A DNA stretch of 64,000 bases from Bradyrhizobium sp. NAS80.1. GTDB lineage: Bacteria; Pseudomonadota; Alphaproteobacteria; Rhizobiales; Xanthobacteraceae. Both the position numbers and the translations under genes were made by a program. Positions 32,720 through 41,587 of this stretch are shown here, in pieces; position 1 is the first letter of the stretch; every line of letters begins with the position of its first letter. The stretch covers positions 1 to 64,000 of the forward strand of contig NZ_LGHL01000122.1 in the NCBI RefSeq assembly GCF_001908205.1, written 5' to 3'. The notes beneath the pieces are model-generated. The model was given only the letters and a program-made list of their open reading frames with translations. It was not told where the DNA came from and did not search any database.

Positions 32720-32784
32720 GAGCCGGTTTCGCGAGACGCATTAGGGCGCGTTTTCATCGGCCGCCCTGCTCCACGGACGTCCAG

Positions 32785-33465
32785 CTATAAGCGGACGATA
32801 TCGCCCACACTCGTGGCAAACATCAGCGGCGCACGCCGGCCGCTCGAAAATGCCGCGGCTGTCAACGGACCGCCGAAGCATGCGCCGGTGTCCAGATTCA
32901 ATCGATTGGCCCGCAGATCGGGACGCCCGGATGTGACCGGCGTGTGCCCGTGCACGACAAATAGCCCGTGATCACCGGCGGACGAGAGGAAGGGCTCTCT
33001 GATCCAGAGCAGATCCTCTTGCGACTGAAGAGACAGCGGGACGCCGGGCCGGACCCCGGCATGGACGAAAAGCCGATGCCGGTCCTTGTGCGTCAGCGGA
33101 AGCTGCTGAACCCATGCCAGGTGTTCGGCAGGCAGATCGCCGGGGTCATCGACGCCGTAGCTCTCGAGGGTCTGTTCGCCGCCATTCCCCCACCAGTTCA
33201 TCAGATCGCGGTCCGAGCGACGCCTGCTGGCAGCCCGGATCAACATCTCCTCATGATTGCCGCGCAGGCAGATGCAGCGACGTCCCTGCTCCGATTGCCG
33301 GCGGATGAGGAAATCCACAACCCGACGACTGTCGGGCCCTCTGTCGATATAATCGCCGACGAAGATGAACCTGGCGTCCTCTCCTTGACGCGCAATGTCG
33401 CACACGGCGAGCAGCGCGAGCAGCTCCTCGAAGCACCCGTGAATATCACCAATCGCGAACGTCAA
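32785..33465 (-). CDS. Serine/threonine phosphatase-type metallophosphoesterase
   Basis: A 226-residue calcineurin-like phosphatase of the bacterial PrpA/lambda phosphatase type. Metal ligands are all present: GDIHG (6-10), GDYIDRGPDS, RGNHEE and the distal HGHTP. These bind two metal ions, usually manganese. Likely substrates are phosphoproteins or small phosphomonoesters. It stands next to the aminotransferase remnant on the minus strand and is divergent from the UspA genes, with a FixK-type box in the shared 257-base gap. No obvious operon partner. Confidence 0.9.
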   Translation of the reverse strand: MTFAIGDIHGCFEELLALLAVCDIARQGEDARFIFVGDYIDRGPDSRRVVDFLIRRQSEQGRRCICLRGNHEEMLIRAASRRRSDRDLMNWWGNGGEQTLESYGVDDPGDLPAEHLAWVQQLPLTHKDRHRLFVHAGVRPGVPLSLQSQEDLLWIREPFLSSAGDHGLFVVHGHTPVTSGRPDLRANRLNLDTGACFGGPLTAAAFSSGRRAPLMFATSVGDIVRL

Positions 33466-33637
33466 TGAATGCGTCAGAGTTCACTCCACCCGATTGCGAA
33501 TTTTAGTCCAACCTGACTGGAAGTTCTGCGGAACCGCGACAGCCTGGCGGCACGAGTTCCTCCAAACCTCTGGCAGCGGCGCCATGGCGGATCTCGGCAG
33601 ACGTCCGGGCTGGCGGATTTGCGGACATCTGTATAGA

Positions 33638-33651
33638 TTGATTTATCGCAA
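33638..33651 (+). promoter_or_regulatory. FixK/FNR-type box
   Basis: TTGATTTATCGCAA matches the FixK2 consensus TTG(A/C)-N6-(T/G)CAA exactly, 71 bases before the first UspA start. FixK2-type activators switch on genes in low oxygen in Bradyrhizobium. Position and match suggest micro-oxic activation of both usp genes. Confidence 0.55.
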
Positions 33652-33722
33652 GACTACATCCGAAAGGCGAGCCGAGCTGACCTGCGCAAGGCAGCAATAC
33701 GTCCAGACAATCGGGAGGTAGC

Positions 33723-34151
33723 ATGTACCGGCATATTCTCATTCCGACAGATGGGTCAAAGCTAGCAGAGCGTGGGGTGACGCACGGATTGGCGCTGGCG
33801 AAATCCCTTGGCGCCAAAGTGTCTTTCATCTTCGTTGTGGAACCGTTTGCCGAAGTCTCAGGCCGGTTCCTTGAAGCAATCGCAACATATGCCGAGCTGC
33901 GCAAGGAACAGGCCAAGAGCGTTTTGGAGGGCGCCGCAAGTTCGGCCAAGACGGCTGGTGTTTCCTGCGAGACTATCCAAGGCGAGAGCGGGCAACCCCA
34001 TCAAGCCATCATCGCAGCAGCCGCGGACAAGGGCTGCGATCTCATTGTCATGTCATCGCATGGGCGCAGCGGACTCTCCGCGCTCCTCATCGGGAGCGTG
34101 ACGAACAAGGTGCTGGCGCACGCGAAAACGCCCGTGCTGGTCTGTCCATGA
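33723..34151 (+). CDS. Universal stress protein UspA-type, 142 aa
   Basis: A single-domain universal stress protein. It begins YRHILIPTDGSKLAERG, the usual first strand and loop, and ends with the ATP-binding signature SSHGRSGLSALLIGSVTNKV (G-x2-G-x9-G-S), so it is the nucleotide-binding class that forms dimers in the cytoplasm. GGGAGG is six bases before the ATG. A second usp gene follows 77 bases downstream. A FixK-type box upstream suggests induction when oxygen is low. Confidence 0.95.
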   Translation: MYRHILIPTDGSKLAERGVTHGLALAKSLGAKVSFIFVVEPFAEVSGRFLEAIATYAELRKEQAKSVLEGAASSAKTAGVSCETIQGESGQPHQAIIAAAADKGCDLIVMSSHGRSGLSALLIGSVTNKVLAHAKTPVLVCP

Positions 34152-34228
34152 ATGTGCGGACCCCGCGTTGAGATCAAACCAGCGCGCCGGGAGATGGAGA
34201 CAATGTCGTCGAGAAAGGGAGCTGCCAA

Positions 34229-34681
34229 ATGTACGCCCATATTCTCCTGAGCACGGATGGCTCGGATGTCGCGAGACACGGCCTCAAGCACGGGATTGCT
34301 TTGGCCAAGGCCTTGAGTGCCAAGGTGACAGTCATCGCCGTGACGGAACCGCTGCCGATCGACTATGGGGGCGGACACACCGGAGGATGGATACCGTCGC
34401 AGCAGGAGGTCGATGCCTTTGACGCAGCCTCCAAGGAACGTGCCAGCAAAGTCCTCGATGAAGCGCGTACCATGGCAGACCAAATCGGGATATCTGCAAA
34501 ACTCTTGCATGTTCCGAATGCGCACCCGGCCACTGCAATCATCCAAACAGCAAGGTCTGGAGGCTGCGACTTGATCGTCATGGGCTCTCACGGACGCCGC
34601 GGTCTCAAGAAGCTATTCCTGGGGAGTCAAACATCGGAGGTCCTTGCGGACGGAAGCGTGCCGGTGCTGGTCGTGCACTAA
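34229..34681 (+). CDS. Universal stress protein UspA-type, 150 aa
   Basis: Second UspA-domain protein, beginning MYAHILLSTDGSDVARHG and ending with the nucleotide-binding loop GSHGRRGLKKLFLGSQTSEV (G-x2-G-x9-G-S). It is paralogous to the protein at 33723-34151, with clear similarity along the whole length but many differences, so the duplication is not recent. GAAAGGGAG precedes the start. No separate promoter is obvious in the 77-base gap, so co-transcription with the first usp gene is likely. Confidence 0.95.
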   Translation: MYAHILLSTDGSDVARHGLKHGIALAKALSAKVTVIAVTEPLPIDYGGGHTGGWIPSQQEVDAFDAASKERASKVLDEARTMADQIGISAKLLHVPNAHPATAIIQTARSGGCDLIVMGSHGRRGLKKLFLGSQTSEVLADGSVPVLVVH

Positions 34682-34728
34682 CGAACAGAGGTGATGGCGC
34701 AAGCCTGGTCAAAGCCCGGCGGCCGGGA

Positions 34729-35475
34729 CTACCCACCCTCCCGTTGCACCCAACCCGTCGCAATCGCGCTCGCCCAGGTGAGCATTCCCTTGCTGCGCGC
34801 CAGTGCGGCCATGGCCGTGTTGTCGTAGGGCACGTAGCGGAGAGTCGCGAGCCAGCCTTCCCCGGCATGCTCCAGAATCGCGTAGCACGCGTGAGGCGTG
34901 CCGACCTCGACCACGTAAGGAACAGGCGCCTTCCCATCGTAACCGGGCAGCCCAACGCTGCCGGGATTGACGACCATTCGTCCGTCCCTGAGGCGAACGA
35001 TTCTCGGAATATGGGTGTGAGCACACAGGATGAGGCGGGCGTCGATCCCCTCAGCTCCGGCTTCGATGGCCTCGATCCCGCTCGGGCGTGCGCTGCCATC
35101 GTCGGCAATATGATCGAGCCAAAAGGCCGCATCGTCCCCTGGCGATCCATGGCACAGGAACACCTGTTCCCTGTACCTCAGCGTGGGCGGCATGCTTGCC
35201 ATCCAACCGAAATGCTTGCGCTCGAGCTGTTGGAAATCGCTGCGAGCCGAGGTGCCGGCCTGCCAGAGTTCGACGAGAATTCGGTCCTGATCTCCGCGCA
35301 CCGACGGAAAACCGCGTTCGATCAGCAGGTCCGCAGTTCGGGCTGCCTCGAGCGGGCCGCTGACGTGGTCACCAAGGTTTACGACCTCGTTGATGCCGAG
35401 CGCAGCAATGTCGGCAAGTACGGCTTCAAGCGCGGGACGATTCCCGTGCACATCCGCGATGGCGGCGAATTTCAT
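34729..35475 (-). CDS. YfcE-like metallophosphoesterase
   Basis: A 248-residue calcineurin-like phosphoesterase. The start is ATG 35475 (MKFAAIADVHGN) with GGGAGGG upstream; the frame stays open 36 codons further without support. Metal-binding motifs are DVHGN, LGDHVSG, CHGSPGDD and AHTHIP, with the final NPGSVGLP typical of YfcE/MJ0936-type phosphodiesterases. The usual GN(H/C/M)D motif is GDQD here, replacing a metal-bridging Asn by Asp, which may alter activity. Substrate unknown. It converges on the usp genes. Confidence 0.88.
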   Translation of the reverse strand: MKFAAIADVHGNRPALEAVLADIAALGINEVVNLGDHVSGPLEAARTADLLIERGFPSVRGDQDRILVELWQAGTSARSDFQQLERKHFGWMASMPPTLRYREQVFLCHGSPGDDAAFWLDHIADDGSARPSGIEAIEAGAEGIDARLILCAHTHIPRIVRLRDGRMVVNPGSVGLPGYDGKAPVPYVVEVGTPHACYAILEHAGEGWLATLRYVPYDNTAMAALARSKGMLTWASAIATGWVQREGG

Positions 35476-35881
35476 CCAGCCCTCCCCATTCGAGATGGCC
35501 GACGATTCACTCAATGCGGGACGATGCAGGGATAGCGGCCTCTTTAGCTGCATTTTTTGAAGCGCCCGCAAGCTGAGTATCAAATCGGCGCTGATTGAAA
35601 ATTACACAATCCGGGTGGCGCAATCAAGGGATGGCCGCGAAGCCGCGCGACCTCGTCCAAATGGTGAAATGCCGGGCAAGCCGATGATGCGCCTGGAGTT
35701 CGCTCGAAAATGATGGGTGAATTGAAGTAGGATACCGACAGCCGAAGTCCTCGAAGTGACAAAGACGGACAGAGGCATCAGGATCGGTAACGCCTTGGTC
35801 GCCGTCGATGTCGGGTGGTCGATCCCGTCAATTTCGCGAAATGCCTTTCAACACGTTCATCGATTTCGTTTGAGGCTTGTC
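35476..35881. other. Intergenic region without a recognised gene
   Basis: About 400 bases between the divergent metallophosphoesterase and cytochrome genes. In-frame codons upstream of the cytochrome start lack coding character. I see no clear promoter consensus; TTGA-N7-GCAA at about 35557-35571 resembles a FixK box with a spacing one base too long. Confidence 0.4.
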
Positions 35882-36514
35882 ATGAAGAGCTCTCTGATCG
35901 CGGTCGTCTTCGCGGCCTCGGCAACCGCGGCCCTCACCGGAATTGTCGCGGCCAAGGACGAGGCCGCGAAGGATGTACTGCCGCCGGGCAGCGTCAGTCG
36001 CGTCGAGGGGCTGGAGGCCTGGAAGAGGATTGAAGCCGTGGTGACACATCCGCGTTGCGCCAACTGCCACGTCGACGCCAGGGCGATTCCGATGTGGACG
36101 CCGGCCGGTGAAACCAGGTCCCGGGTGCATGGCATGAATATCCACGGCGGAGAGAGCCGCATCGGCGCGGAGGCGCTTCCCTGCTCGAGCTGTCACATGA
36201 CCACCACCCAGGCGAACGAGCCGGCACCGGCGCCGCCGCGCGCCGGCATCGACTGGCAGCTCGCCCCGGTCGATTTCGTCTGGTTCGGCCAAAGTGGCGC
36301 CGAGATCTGTGCGCAGATGAAGGATCCCAAACGCAACGGCGGCCGCGACGCCGTTGGCCTGCTGGAGCATTTGCGGCACGATGCATCGCTGAACGGCTTC
36401 ATCCCTCGCGCCTGGGCGCCCGGAGCAGGCCGTACGACGCCACCGGGCACCTTCGAGGAGCATGTCAAAGACATGGCTCTGTGGGGAGCCGCCGGACAAC
36501 CCTGTCCAGACTAG
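35882..36514 (+). CDS. Periplasmic diheme cytochrome c
   Basis: A 210-residue exported cytochrome. The ATG at 35882, preceded by GAGG, starts a Sec signal peptide (MKSSLIAVVFAASATAAL..VAA, about 24 residues). Two heme-attachment sites are visible: CANCH at 59-63 and CSSCH at 101-105. The C-terminal half (WFGQSGAEICAQMKDPKRNGG, then LLEHLRHD) resembles small diheme subunits annotated with isoquinoline 1-oxidoreductase-type systems, as I recall. No oxidoreductase genes adjoin, so its electron partner is unknown. Confidence 0.85.
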   Translation: MKSSLIAVVFAASATAALTGIVAAKDEAAKDVLPPGSVSRVEGLEAWKRIEAVVTHPRCANCHVDARAIPMWTPAGETRSRVHGMNIHGGESRIGAEALPCSSCHMTTTQANEPAPAPPRAGIDWQLAPVDFVWFGQSGAEICAQMKDPKRNGGRDAVGLLEHLRHDASLNGFIPRAWAPGAGRTTPPGTFEEHVKDMALWGAAGQPCPD

Positions 36515-36578
36515 GCCTTGCGGCCGCTCGGACGATGATACCGAGAGTGCGACAGGACGCAGTTCGGAACGACGACCT

Positions 36579-36647
36579 GTAGCCCGCATGAGCGAAGCGA
36601 CATGCGGGGCCAGTCGTCCCGGATATCGCTTCGCTCATCCGGGCTAC
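36579..36647. repeat. Inverted repeat (GTAGCCCG...CGGGCTAC)
   Basis: GTAGCCCGCATGAGCGAAGC is mirrored by GCTTCGCTCATCCGGGCTAC, giving a 69-base element that can fold into one long stem with mismatches. It lies between the cytochrome and lipase genes, followed by a second smaller palindrome at about 36660-36700 (GCCGGCGTAGCTTCAGCGAAGCCGGC). It is of a type I associate with Bradyrhizobium genomes. Confidence 0.75.
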
Positions 36648-36758
36648 TGCTCTGTCCTTCGAATGCCGGCGTAGCTTCAGCGAAGCCGGCAAGTCGGGCT
36701 ATGACACCGAGAACTCTGCTATATCGCCTCACCTGATCTTCGCCGCGACAGCCGCCTG

Positions 36759-37673
36759 CTACTCGGCGGGCGTCAGCGCCGCGTAGTAGCGATCCGGCAG
36801 ATGATCGCCGATCCCCGACGGCAGCAGCACGGAAAGATTTCCGACAGCGTCGGTCCGCGTGCTCAGCGATTTCCCGCCGAACAGGCTGACGAGTTGCGCG
36901 ACCAATCCGGCGTCCGGCCGCGGCTCGTTGGAGCCGGTGCCGGGCGTCAATTGACCCGCGTCGAACTTCGCGCCCTGCCGGCAAGCGAGGTAGCGGCCGA
37001 CATGCACGAAATCGAGCTGAGGCGGCGGAACGGTCGGCACGATATCGGCGCCATGGACAAGACGATAGGTCATCTTGCCGAAGGTGGCGTCGTAGGGCGT
37101 GACGAACTCGGTGAGCCCGACACGCGGACAGCCGTAGAGATAGATCTGCGCCTTAGTGAGCTGCAACTGCTGCCGCGCAAAATCGGCGGTAACCACAGCA
37201 ATCGCCGCTCCCAGGCTGTGTCCGGTGATGAAGATCGGCGAGCCCGCCGCTGCTGCTGCCGCGAGCGCCGCCTTGACGTCGTTCCAGAGGGCCGCCGCCG
37301 CTTCACTGAAACCCTCGTGGACGAGTGCGTTCGGGCGGCCGAGGGTGAAGTTGCTGACCCAGTTCAGCAGGTTGAGGGGATCGGTGCCGGCGAAGGCGAC
37401 AATGGTCGCGCCGTCCTTTCGCGCAATGACACCGCGGCTGTCCGACACCGGAAGCGTCGACTTCACCGGCTGTATCAGCGTCCTGACATCAGCCAGGTTC
37501 CAGAGGGCAGCGACAGCCTCGATCGTATCAGGCACGTGGGTCTCATACGCAAGCTGCGACATCCACATCATCGCGCGCGCGACGCCGAGATCGAAATCGG
37601 CAGCATCCTTGTTGAATTTCGCGAATGCGTTCCGATCGTATTGATCGGGAGGGAGTTCGACCAGAATGCTCAC
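36759..37673 (-). CDS. Class 3 lipase-family hydrolase
   Basis: A 304-residue alpha/beta hydrolase of the lipase class 3 (fungal lipase-like) family. The nucleophile is Ser153 in the GHSLGA elbow, Asp210 lies in HGADIVP and His291 in GDHLPDRYYAAL, a complete triad in the expected order. The oxyanion region FAGTDPLNLLNW matches family usage. There is no signal peptide, so it is cytoplasmic or secreted by a route without a cleaved N-terminal signal. Likely substrates are acylglycerols or other esters. It stands alone between two repeats. Confidence 0.9.
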   Translation of the reverse strand: MSILVELPPDQYDRNAFAKFNKDAADFDLGVARAMMWMSQLAYETHVPDTIEAVAALWNLADVRTLIQPVKSTLPVSDSRGVIARKDGATIVAFAGTDPLNLLNWVSNFTLGRPNALVHEGFSEAAAALWNDVKAALAAAAAAGSPIFITGHSLGAAIAVVTADFARQQLQLTKAQIYLYGCPRVGLTEFVTPYDATFGKMTYRLVHGADIVPTVPPPQLDFVHVGRYLACRQGAKFDAGQLTPGTGSNEPRPDAGLVAQLVSLFGGKSLSTRTDAVGNLSVLLPSGIGDHLPDRYYAALTPAE

Positions 37674-37781
37674 ATCCAGCTCCCAAATGGTTTCGGCTGC
37701 AATGCGTCGATCGAAATTGGAATGGCGCTACTTTCGCATAGGGCGGGAACTTTGACAAATTCCGCGAGCGTGCTGGGCTTC

Positions 37782-37895
37782 AATGGTTCGAGACGCGCCG
37801 CAAAGCGGCGCTCCTCACCATGAGGGTCTAGGACCTCGCCGCGAAACAGGACCTCATCCTGAGGAGCCCGCCAAAGCGGGCGCCTCGACGGATGG
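37782..37895. repeat. Two-armed intergenic repeat, copy 2 (inverted)
   Basis: The reverse complement of this stretch follows copy 1 at 17297-17410 closely: the arm ATGGTTCGAGACGCGCCGCA...CTCACCATGAGG and the arm CCTCATCCTGAGGAGCCCGC...CTCGACGGATGG appear in inverted order. It separates the lipase gene from the end of uxuA. Confidence 0.8.
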
Positions 37896-37922
37896 CCGCC
37901 AGGAGGCCGCCCGTCACCCCCC

Positions 37923-39114
37923 CTATTGATGCTCGATCGCGCGGATCGCACCGCGGAGCTCGGCGAGACCGCGCAGCCGGCCAATCGCGGTGTAGCCGGG
38001 ATTGGTGCGCTTGGTCGCGGCGAGATCATCCAGCATGCGATGGCCATGGTCGGGACGAAAGACGATCTGCTTGTCGGGCGAGCGCCGCGCGTTCTCCTTC
38101 AGCAGCGCCTTGAGCACCGCGACCATGTCGACGTCGCCGTCGAGATGATCGGACTCGTAGAACGACAGGCCGTCGGCCTCGCGCTTGGTCGCGCGCAGAT
38201 GCGCAAAGGCGATGCGCGGACCGAAGCGTTCGGCCATCTCCGGCAGGTTGTTCTCGGCGCGCACGCCGAGCGATCCGGTGCAAAAACAGATCCCGTTGGC
38301 CTTCGACGGCACGGCATCGAACAGCGCCTGGTAGTCGTCGGCGGTCGAAGCCACGCGCGGCAGGCCAAACAGCGGCCGCGGCGGATCGTCCGGATGCAGG
38401 GTCAGCGAGACGCCGAGCTGCTCGGCCACAGGTGTGACGCGGCCCAAGAACTCGGCGAGATGCTGCCGCAGGATTTTTGGCGTGATGTCGCGATACTGCT
38501 CGAGCCGGTCGCGGAATTGCGGGATGGTCATCGGCTCGGTGGTCGAGCCGGGCAGCGCGCTGGCGATGACCATGACGAGATAGTCGATATCGGCCTGGCT
38601 CATCTTGTCGAACAGCTTTTTCGCGCGCGCCTGCTGCTCCGGCGAATACTCGGCGGTCGCGGCCGGGCGCTTCAGGATGTGCAGCTCGAAAGCCGCAAAG
38701 CGGTCCTGGTCGAAGCGCATGGCGCGGGCGCCGTTCGGCAGCTCCCACTCCAGATCGGTACGGCACCAGTCGACCACCGGCATGAAGTTGTAGCAGATGA
38801 TCTTGATACCGGCGGCGGCCACTGCCTCCAGGCTCGCGATCCACGCGTCGATCGACCGCGTCGCCTCAGCCCCCCAGACGCTTGACGTCGTCGGGGATCG
38901 GAATCGATTCCACCACCGACCAGGTCAGTTGCGAGCGACCGGGCTGGCCGCGCTCGATGAAGTTCTTGCGCTCCTCGACGTCCCTGCGCGTCCAGGCCTC
39001 GCCGATCGGCACCTGATGCAGCGCCGAGACGATATCCGTCGCGCCGGCCTGCCTGACATCGTCGAGCGACACCGGATCATCCGGCCCGTACCAGCGCCAA
39101 CCCTGCAGCATCAT
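37923..39114 (-). pseudogene. uxuA: Mannonate dehydratase gene with a one-base frameshift
   Basis: Two adjacent frames together encode a full UxuA of about 396 residues, the usual length. The upstream part (38866-39114) starts MMLQGWRWYGPDDPVSLDDV and reaches DDVKRLGG before a stop. The downstream part continues without loss as EATRSIDAWIASLEAVAAAG and on to the C-terminus at 37923, including CYNFMPVVDW and the metal-site region HPDDPPRP. The frames join at a run of six C (38870-38875 on the plus strand); one more C would restore a single frame. UxuA converts D-mannonate to 2-keto-3-deoxygluconate. This is a mutation, a sequencing error, or, less likely, a programmed slip. Confidence 0.88.
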
Positions 39115-39130
39115 CGGAATTCTCCTAAGA

Positions 39131-40180
39131 TCAGTTCGCGGTCAGCACGACCTTGACGCTCTGCGAGCGGTCGAGCGCAAGCCGCAGCGCATCGGGCGCG
39201 GTCGACAGCGGCCGCTCGGCGGTGACCAACGACAGCACATCGACGCTGCCGGTCCCGATCAGTTCCACCGCCGTCATGAATTCGAGCCCGAAACGGAACG
39301 AGCCGCGCAGGTCGATCTCCTTCGCCATCACAGCATTCGCCGGTGTGGGGATCTGGCCGCCCGGCAGGTTACCGATCTGCACCACCGTGCCGCCGCGCCT
39401 GACGATGCCAATCGCGCTGGCAAGCCCCGCGGCCGTGCCCGAAACCTCGAAAGCGACGTCGTAGGGGCGTGAGGCGGCCTGCGCCTTCAGGCCCTCTTCC
39501 CCACCCGCGACATTCTCGACGTGGGAGGCACCGAGCCGGCTCGCAAAAGCGAGCGGCGCCGGCGCGATGTCGGCCACTGTGATGTCGGCCATGCCGGCGC
39601 GCCGTGCGGCGAGCATGGTCAGAAGCCCGATCGGGCCGGCGCCGAAGATGATGCCGCGTTTGCCCTCGATGTTGCCGGCGCGCGCGACCGCGTGCAGGCA
39701 GACCGCGAGCGGCTCAGCGAGCGCCGCGGCCTGATAGGACACGTGGTCTGGAATCTTCACGCACTGCGCCGGGATCGCGTCGAAGTAATTGGCGAAGCCG
39801 CCCTGCATGTGCGGCGTCTTCGACGCCGAGCCCATGAAGAAGATGTTCTCGCAGAGGTTCGGCCGGCCCTCGCGGCAGGCGACGCAATGGCCGCACCAGC
39901 GCGAGGGGTTGACGGCGACGCGGTCGCCGACCTTCAGGTTGGTTACGGAGCCGGAAATCTCCACCACCTCGCCGGAGATCTCATGGCCGAGCACCAGCGG
40001 CGACTTCACCACGAAATCACCCGTCCGCGCATGACGGAAGTAGTGCATGTCCGAGCCGCAGATGCCGCCGGCGCCGAAGCGGATGCGCACCATGCCGTCT
40101 GCGAGCTTCTCGAGCGGATGCTCGATCATGCGCAGATCTTCAGGGCCGAACAGGGTTGCGGCGAGAGCTATGGATGTCAT
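39131..40180 (-). CDS. idnD: L-idonate 5-dehydrogenase-type zinc alcohol dehydrogenase
   Basis: A 349-residue medium-chain dehydrogenase. Catalytic zinc ligands are Cys41 (GGICGSDMHYF), His66 and Glu67 (GHE). The structural zinc site has four cysteines at 96, 99, 102 and 110. The NAD(P) motif is FGAGPIGLL. The start is ATG 40180, overlapping the dctM stop by ATGA. Sequence and context (TRAP transporter upstream, uxuA 16 bases downstream) fit oxidation of a sugar acid such as L-idonate, or reduction of a keto-gluconate, feeding the same mannonate/fructuronate route. The exact substrate is not certain. Confidence 0.85.
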   Translation of the reverse strand: MTSIALAATLFGPEDLRMIEHPLEKLADGMVRIRFGAGGICGSDMHYFRHARTGDFVVKSPLVLGHEISGEVVEISGSVTNLKVGDRVAVNPSRWCGHCVACREGRPNLCENIFFMGSASKTPHMQGGFANYFDAIPAQCVKIPDHVSYQAAALAEPLAVCLHAVARAGNIEGKRGIIFGAGPIGLLTMLAARRAGMADITVADIAPAPLAFASRLGASHVENVAGGEEGLKAQAASRPYDVAFEVSGTAAGLASAIGIVRRGGTVVQIGNLPGGQIPTPANAVMAKEIDLRGSFRFGLEFMTAVELIGTGSVDVLSLVTAERPLSTAPDALRLALDRSQSVKVVLTAN

Positions 40181-41583
40181 TTGGAAAGTCCCATGTATTT
40201 CGGCAACCAGAGGGTCAGTTCGGGGATGTAGGTGATCGCGATCAGCGCGAGCATCAGCGGCACCAGCCAGGGCAGGATCGCGACCGTCGTACGCTCGACC
40301 GAGAGCTTTGCCACTCGGGCAAGAACGAACAGCACCATGCCGAGCGGCGGATGCAACAGGCCGATCATCAGGTTCAGCGTCATGATCAAACCGAAATGAA
40401 TCGGATCGATGCCGAGCTTGAGCACGATCGGCAACAGGATCGGCACCAGGATGGTGATCGCCGCCGTGGTGTCGATGAAGCAGCCGACGAACAGGATCAG
40501 GATGTTGGCGAGCGCCAGGAACACCCATTTGTTTTGGGTGATGCTGAGCATCCAGTCTGAAAGCATCTGCGCAGCTTGCGACACCGTCAGCAGCCAGGCG
40601 AAAATCGACGCGGCGGTGACGATGAACAGCACCGATGCCGTGGTCTCGATGGTGTCGAAGGTCGCCTTGGCGACGGTCTGGAACGTCATGGTACGGTAAC
40701 GAACGAGACCGAGGAACAGCGACCATATCACCGCAGCGACCGCGGCTTCCGTCGGAGTAAACCAGCCGAGCGTCATGCCGCCGATCAGGATCACGGGCGC
40801 CATCAGCGCCATCACCGCCGAGAAGTCGAAGTACCAGTCGATCACGAGCAGCGTGCCGAGACCGATGACGACCGCCATGTTGGTCGAGAGGCCTGCGAGC
40901 GTCATCAGCCAGATCGCGAGCGGGAAAGAGAGCACGATGACGATCTCGAGCCCGGCCGAGCCGAGTTGCGGCCAGGAGAACGGCGTGTCGCTGCCCCACT
41001 TGTTCTTGTGCGCGAAGTAGGTGACCGTGGCCATCATGAACAGCGTCAGGACGATGCCCGGAATGACGCCGCCGAGGAACAGCGCGCCGATCGAGACGTT
41101 CGCCATCATGCCGTAGATCACGAAGGGCAGCGACGGCGGGATGATCGGCCCGAGCGTCGCCGAAGCCGCGGTGACACCGACGGAGAACTCGGTGGAGTAG
41201 CCGTGGTCCTTCATCGCCTTGATCTCGATGGTACCGAGACCGGCGGCATCCGCGATCGCGGTGCCGGACATGCCAGAGAAGATCACCGAGCCGATGATGT
41301 TGACGTGACCGAGACCGCCGCGCATCCAGCCGACCAGCGCGACCGCGAATTTGTAGATGCGGCCGGTGACGCCGGCGATGTTCATGAGGTTGCCGGCCAG
41401 GATGAAGAATGGCACGGCGAGCAGCGGAAAGCTCTCGACGCCGGCGATCATGCGCTGCGCCAGCGTGACATCAGGCGTCACGCCGCTGACCAGAATGTAG
41501 AGCAGCGACGACGCAGCCATGGCAATCGCCACGGGAACGCCGAGCAGCATCAGAATAAGAAAGCCTCCAAGCAACAGCAGCAT
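40177..41583 (-). CDS. dctM: TRAP transporter large permease (DctM), hexuronate cluster
   Basis: A 468-residue DctM-type permease with a dozen or so hydrophobic segments. I start it at ATG 41583 (MLLLLGGFLILMLLGVPVAIAM); upstream in-frame codons overlap the small permease gene. The family regions VPFFILAGNLMNIAG and LGPIIPPSLPFVIYG are clear. It is four bases after dctQ and overlaps idnD by four bases. It is longer than the other DctM in this window (429 residues) and distinct from it. The likely cargo is a sugar acid. Confidence 0.94.
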   Translation of the reverse strand: MLLLLGGFLILMLLGVPVAIAMAASSLLYILVSGVTPDVTLAQRMIAGVESFPLLAVPFFILAGNLMNIAGVTGRIYKFAVALVGWMRGGLGHVNIIGSVIFSGMSGTAIADAAGLGTIEIKAMKDHGYSTEFSVGVTAASATLGPIIPPSLPFVIYGMMANVSIGALFLGGVIPGIVLTLFMMATVTYFAHKNKWGSDTPFSWPQLGSAGLEIVIVLSFPLAIWLMTLAGLSTNMAVVIGLGTLLVIDWYFDFSAVMALMAPVILIGGMTLGWFTPTEAAVAAVIWSLFLGLVRYRTMTFQTVAKATFDTIETTASVLFIVTAASIFAWLLTVSQAAQMLSDWMLSITQNKWVFLALANILILFVGCFIDTTAAITILVPILLPIVLKLGIDPIHFGLIMTLNLMIGLLHPPLGMVLFVLARVAKLSVERTTVAILPWLVPLMLALIAITYIPELTLWLPKYMGLSK

Positions 41584-41587
41584 GACG

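Noticed and set aside
35557..35571. FixK-type box upstream of the YfcE-like gene
   Set aside because: TTGA and GCAA are separated by seven bases instead of six.
40181..40999. Long upstream extension of the idnD frame
   Set aside because: It lies antiparallel-shifted over dctM; MTSIALAATLFG at 40180 is the natural N-terminus.
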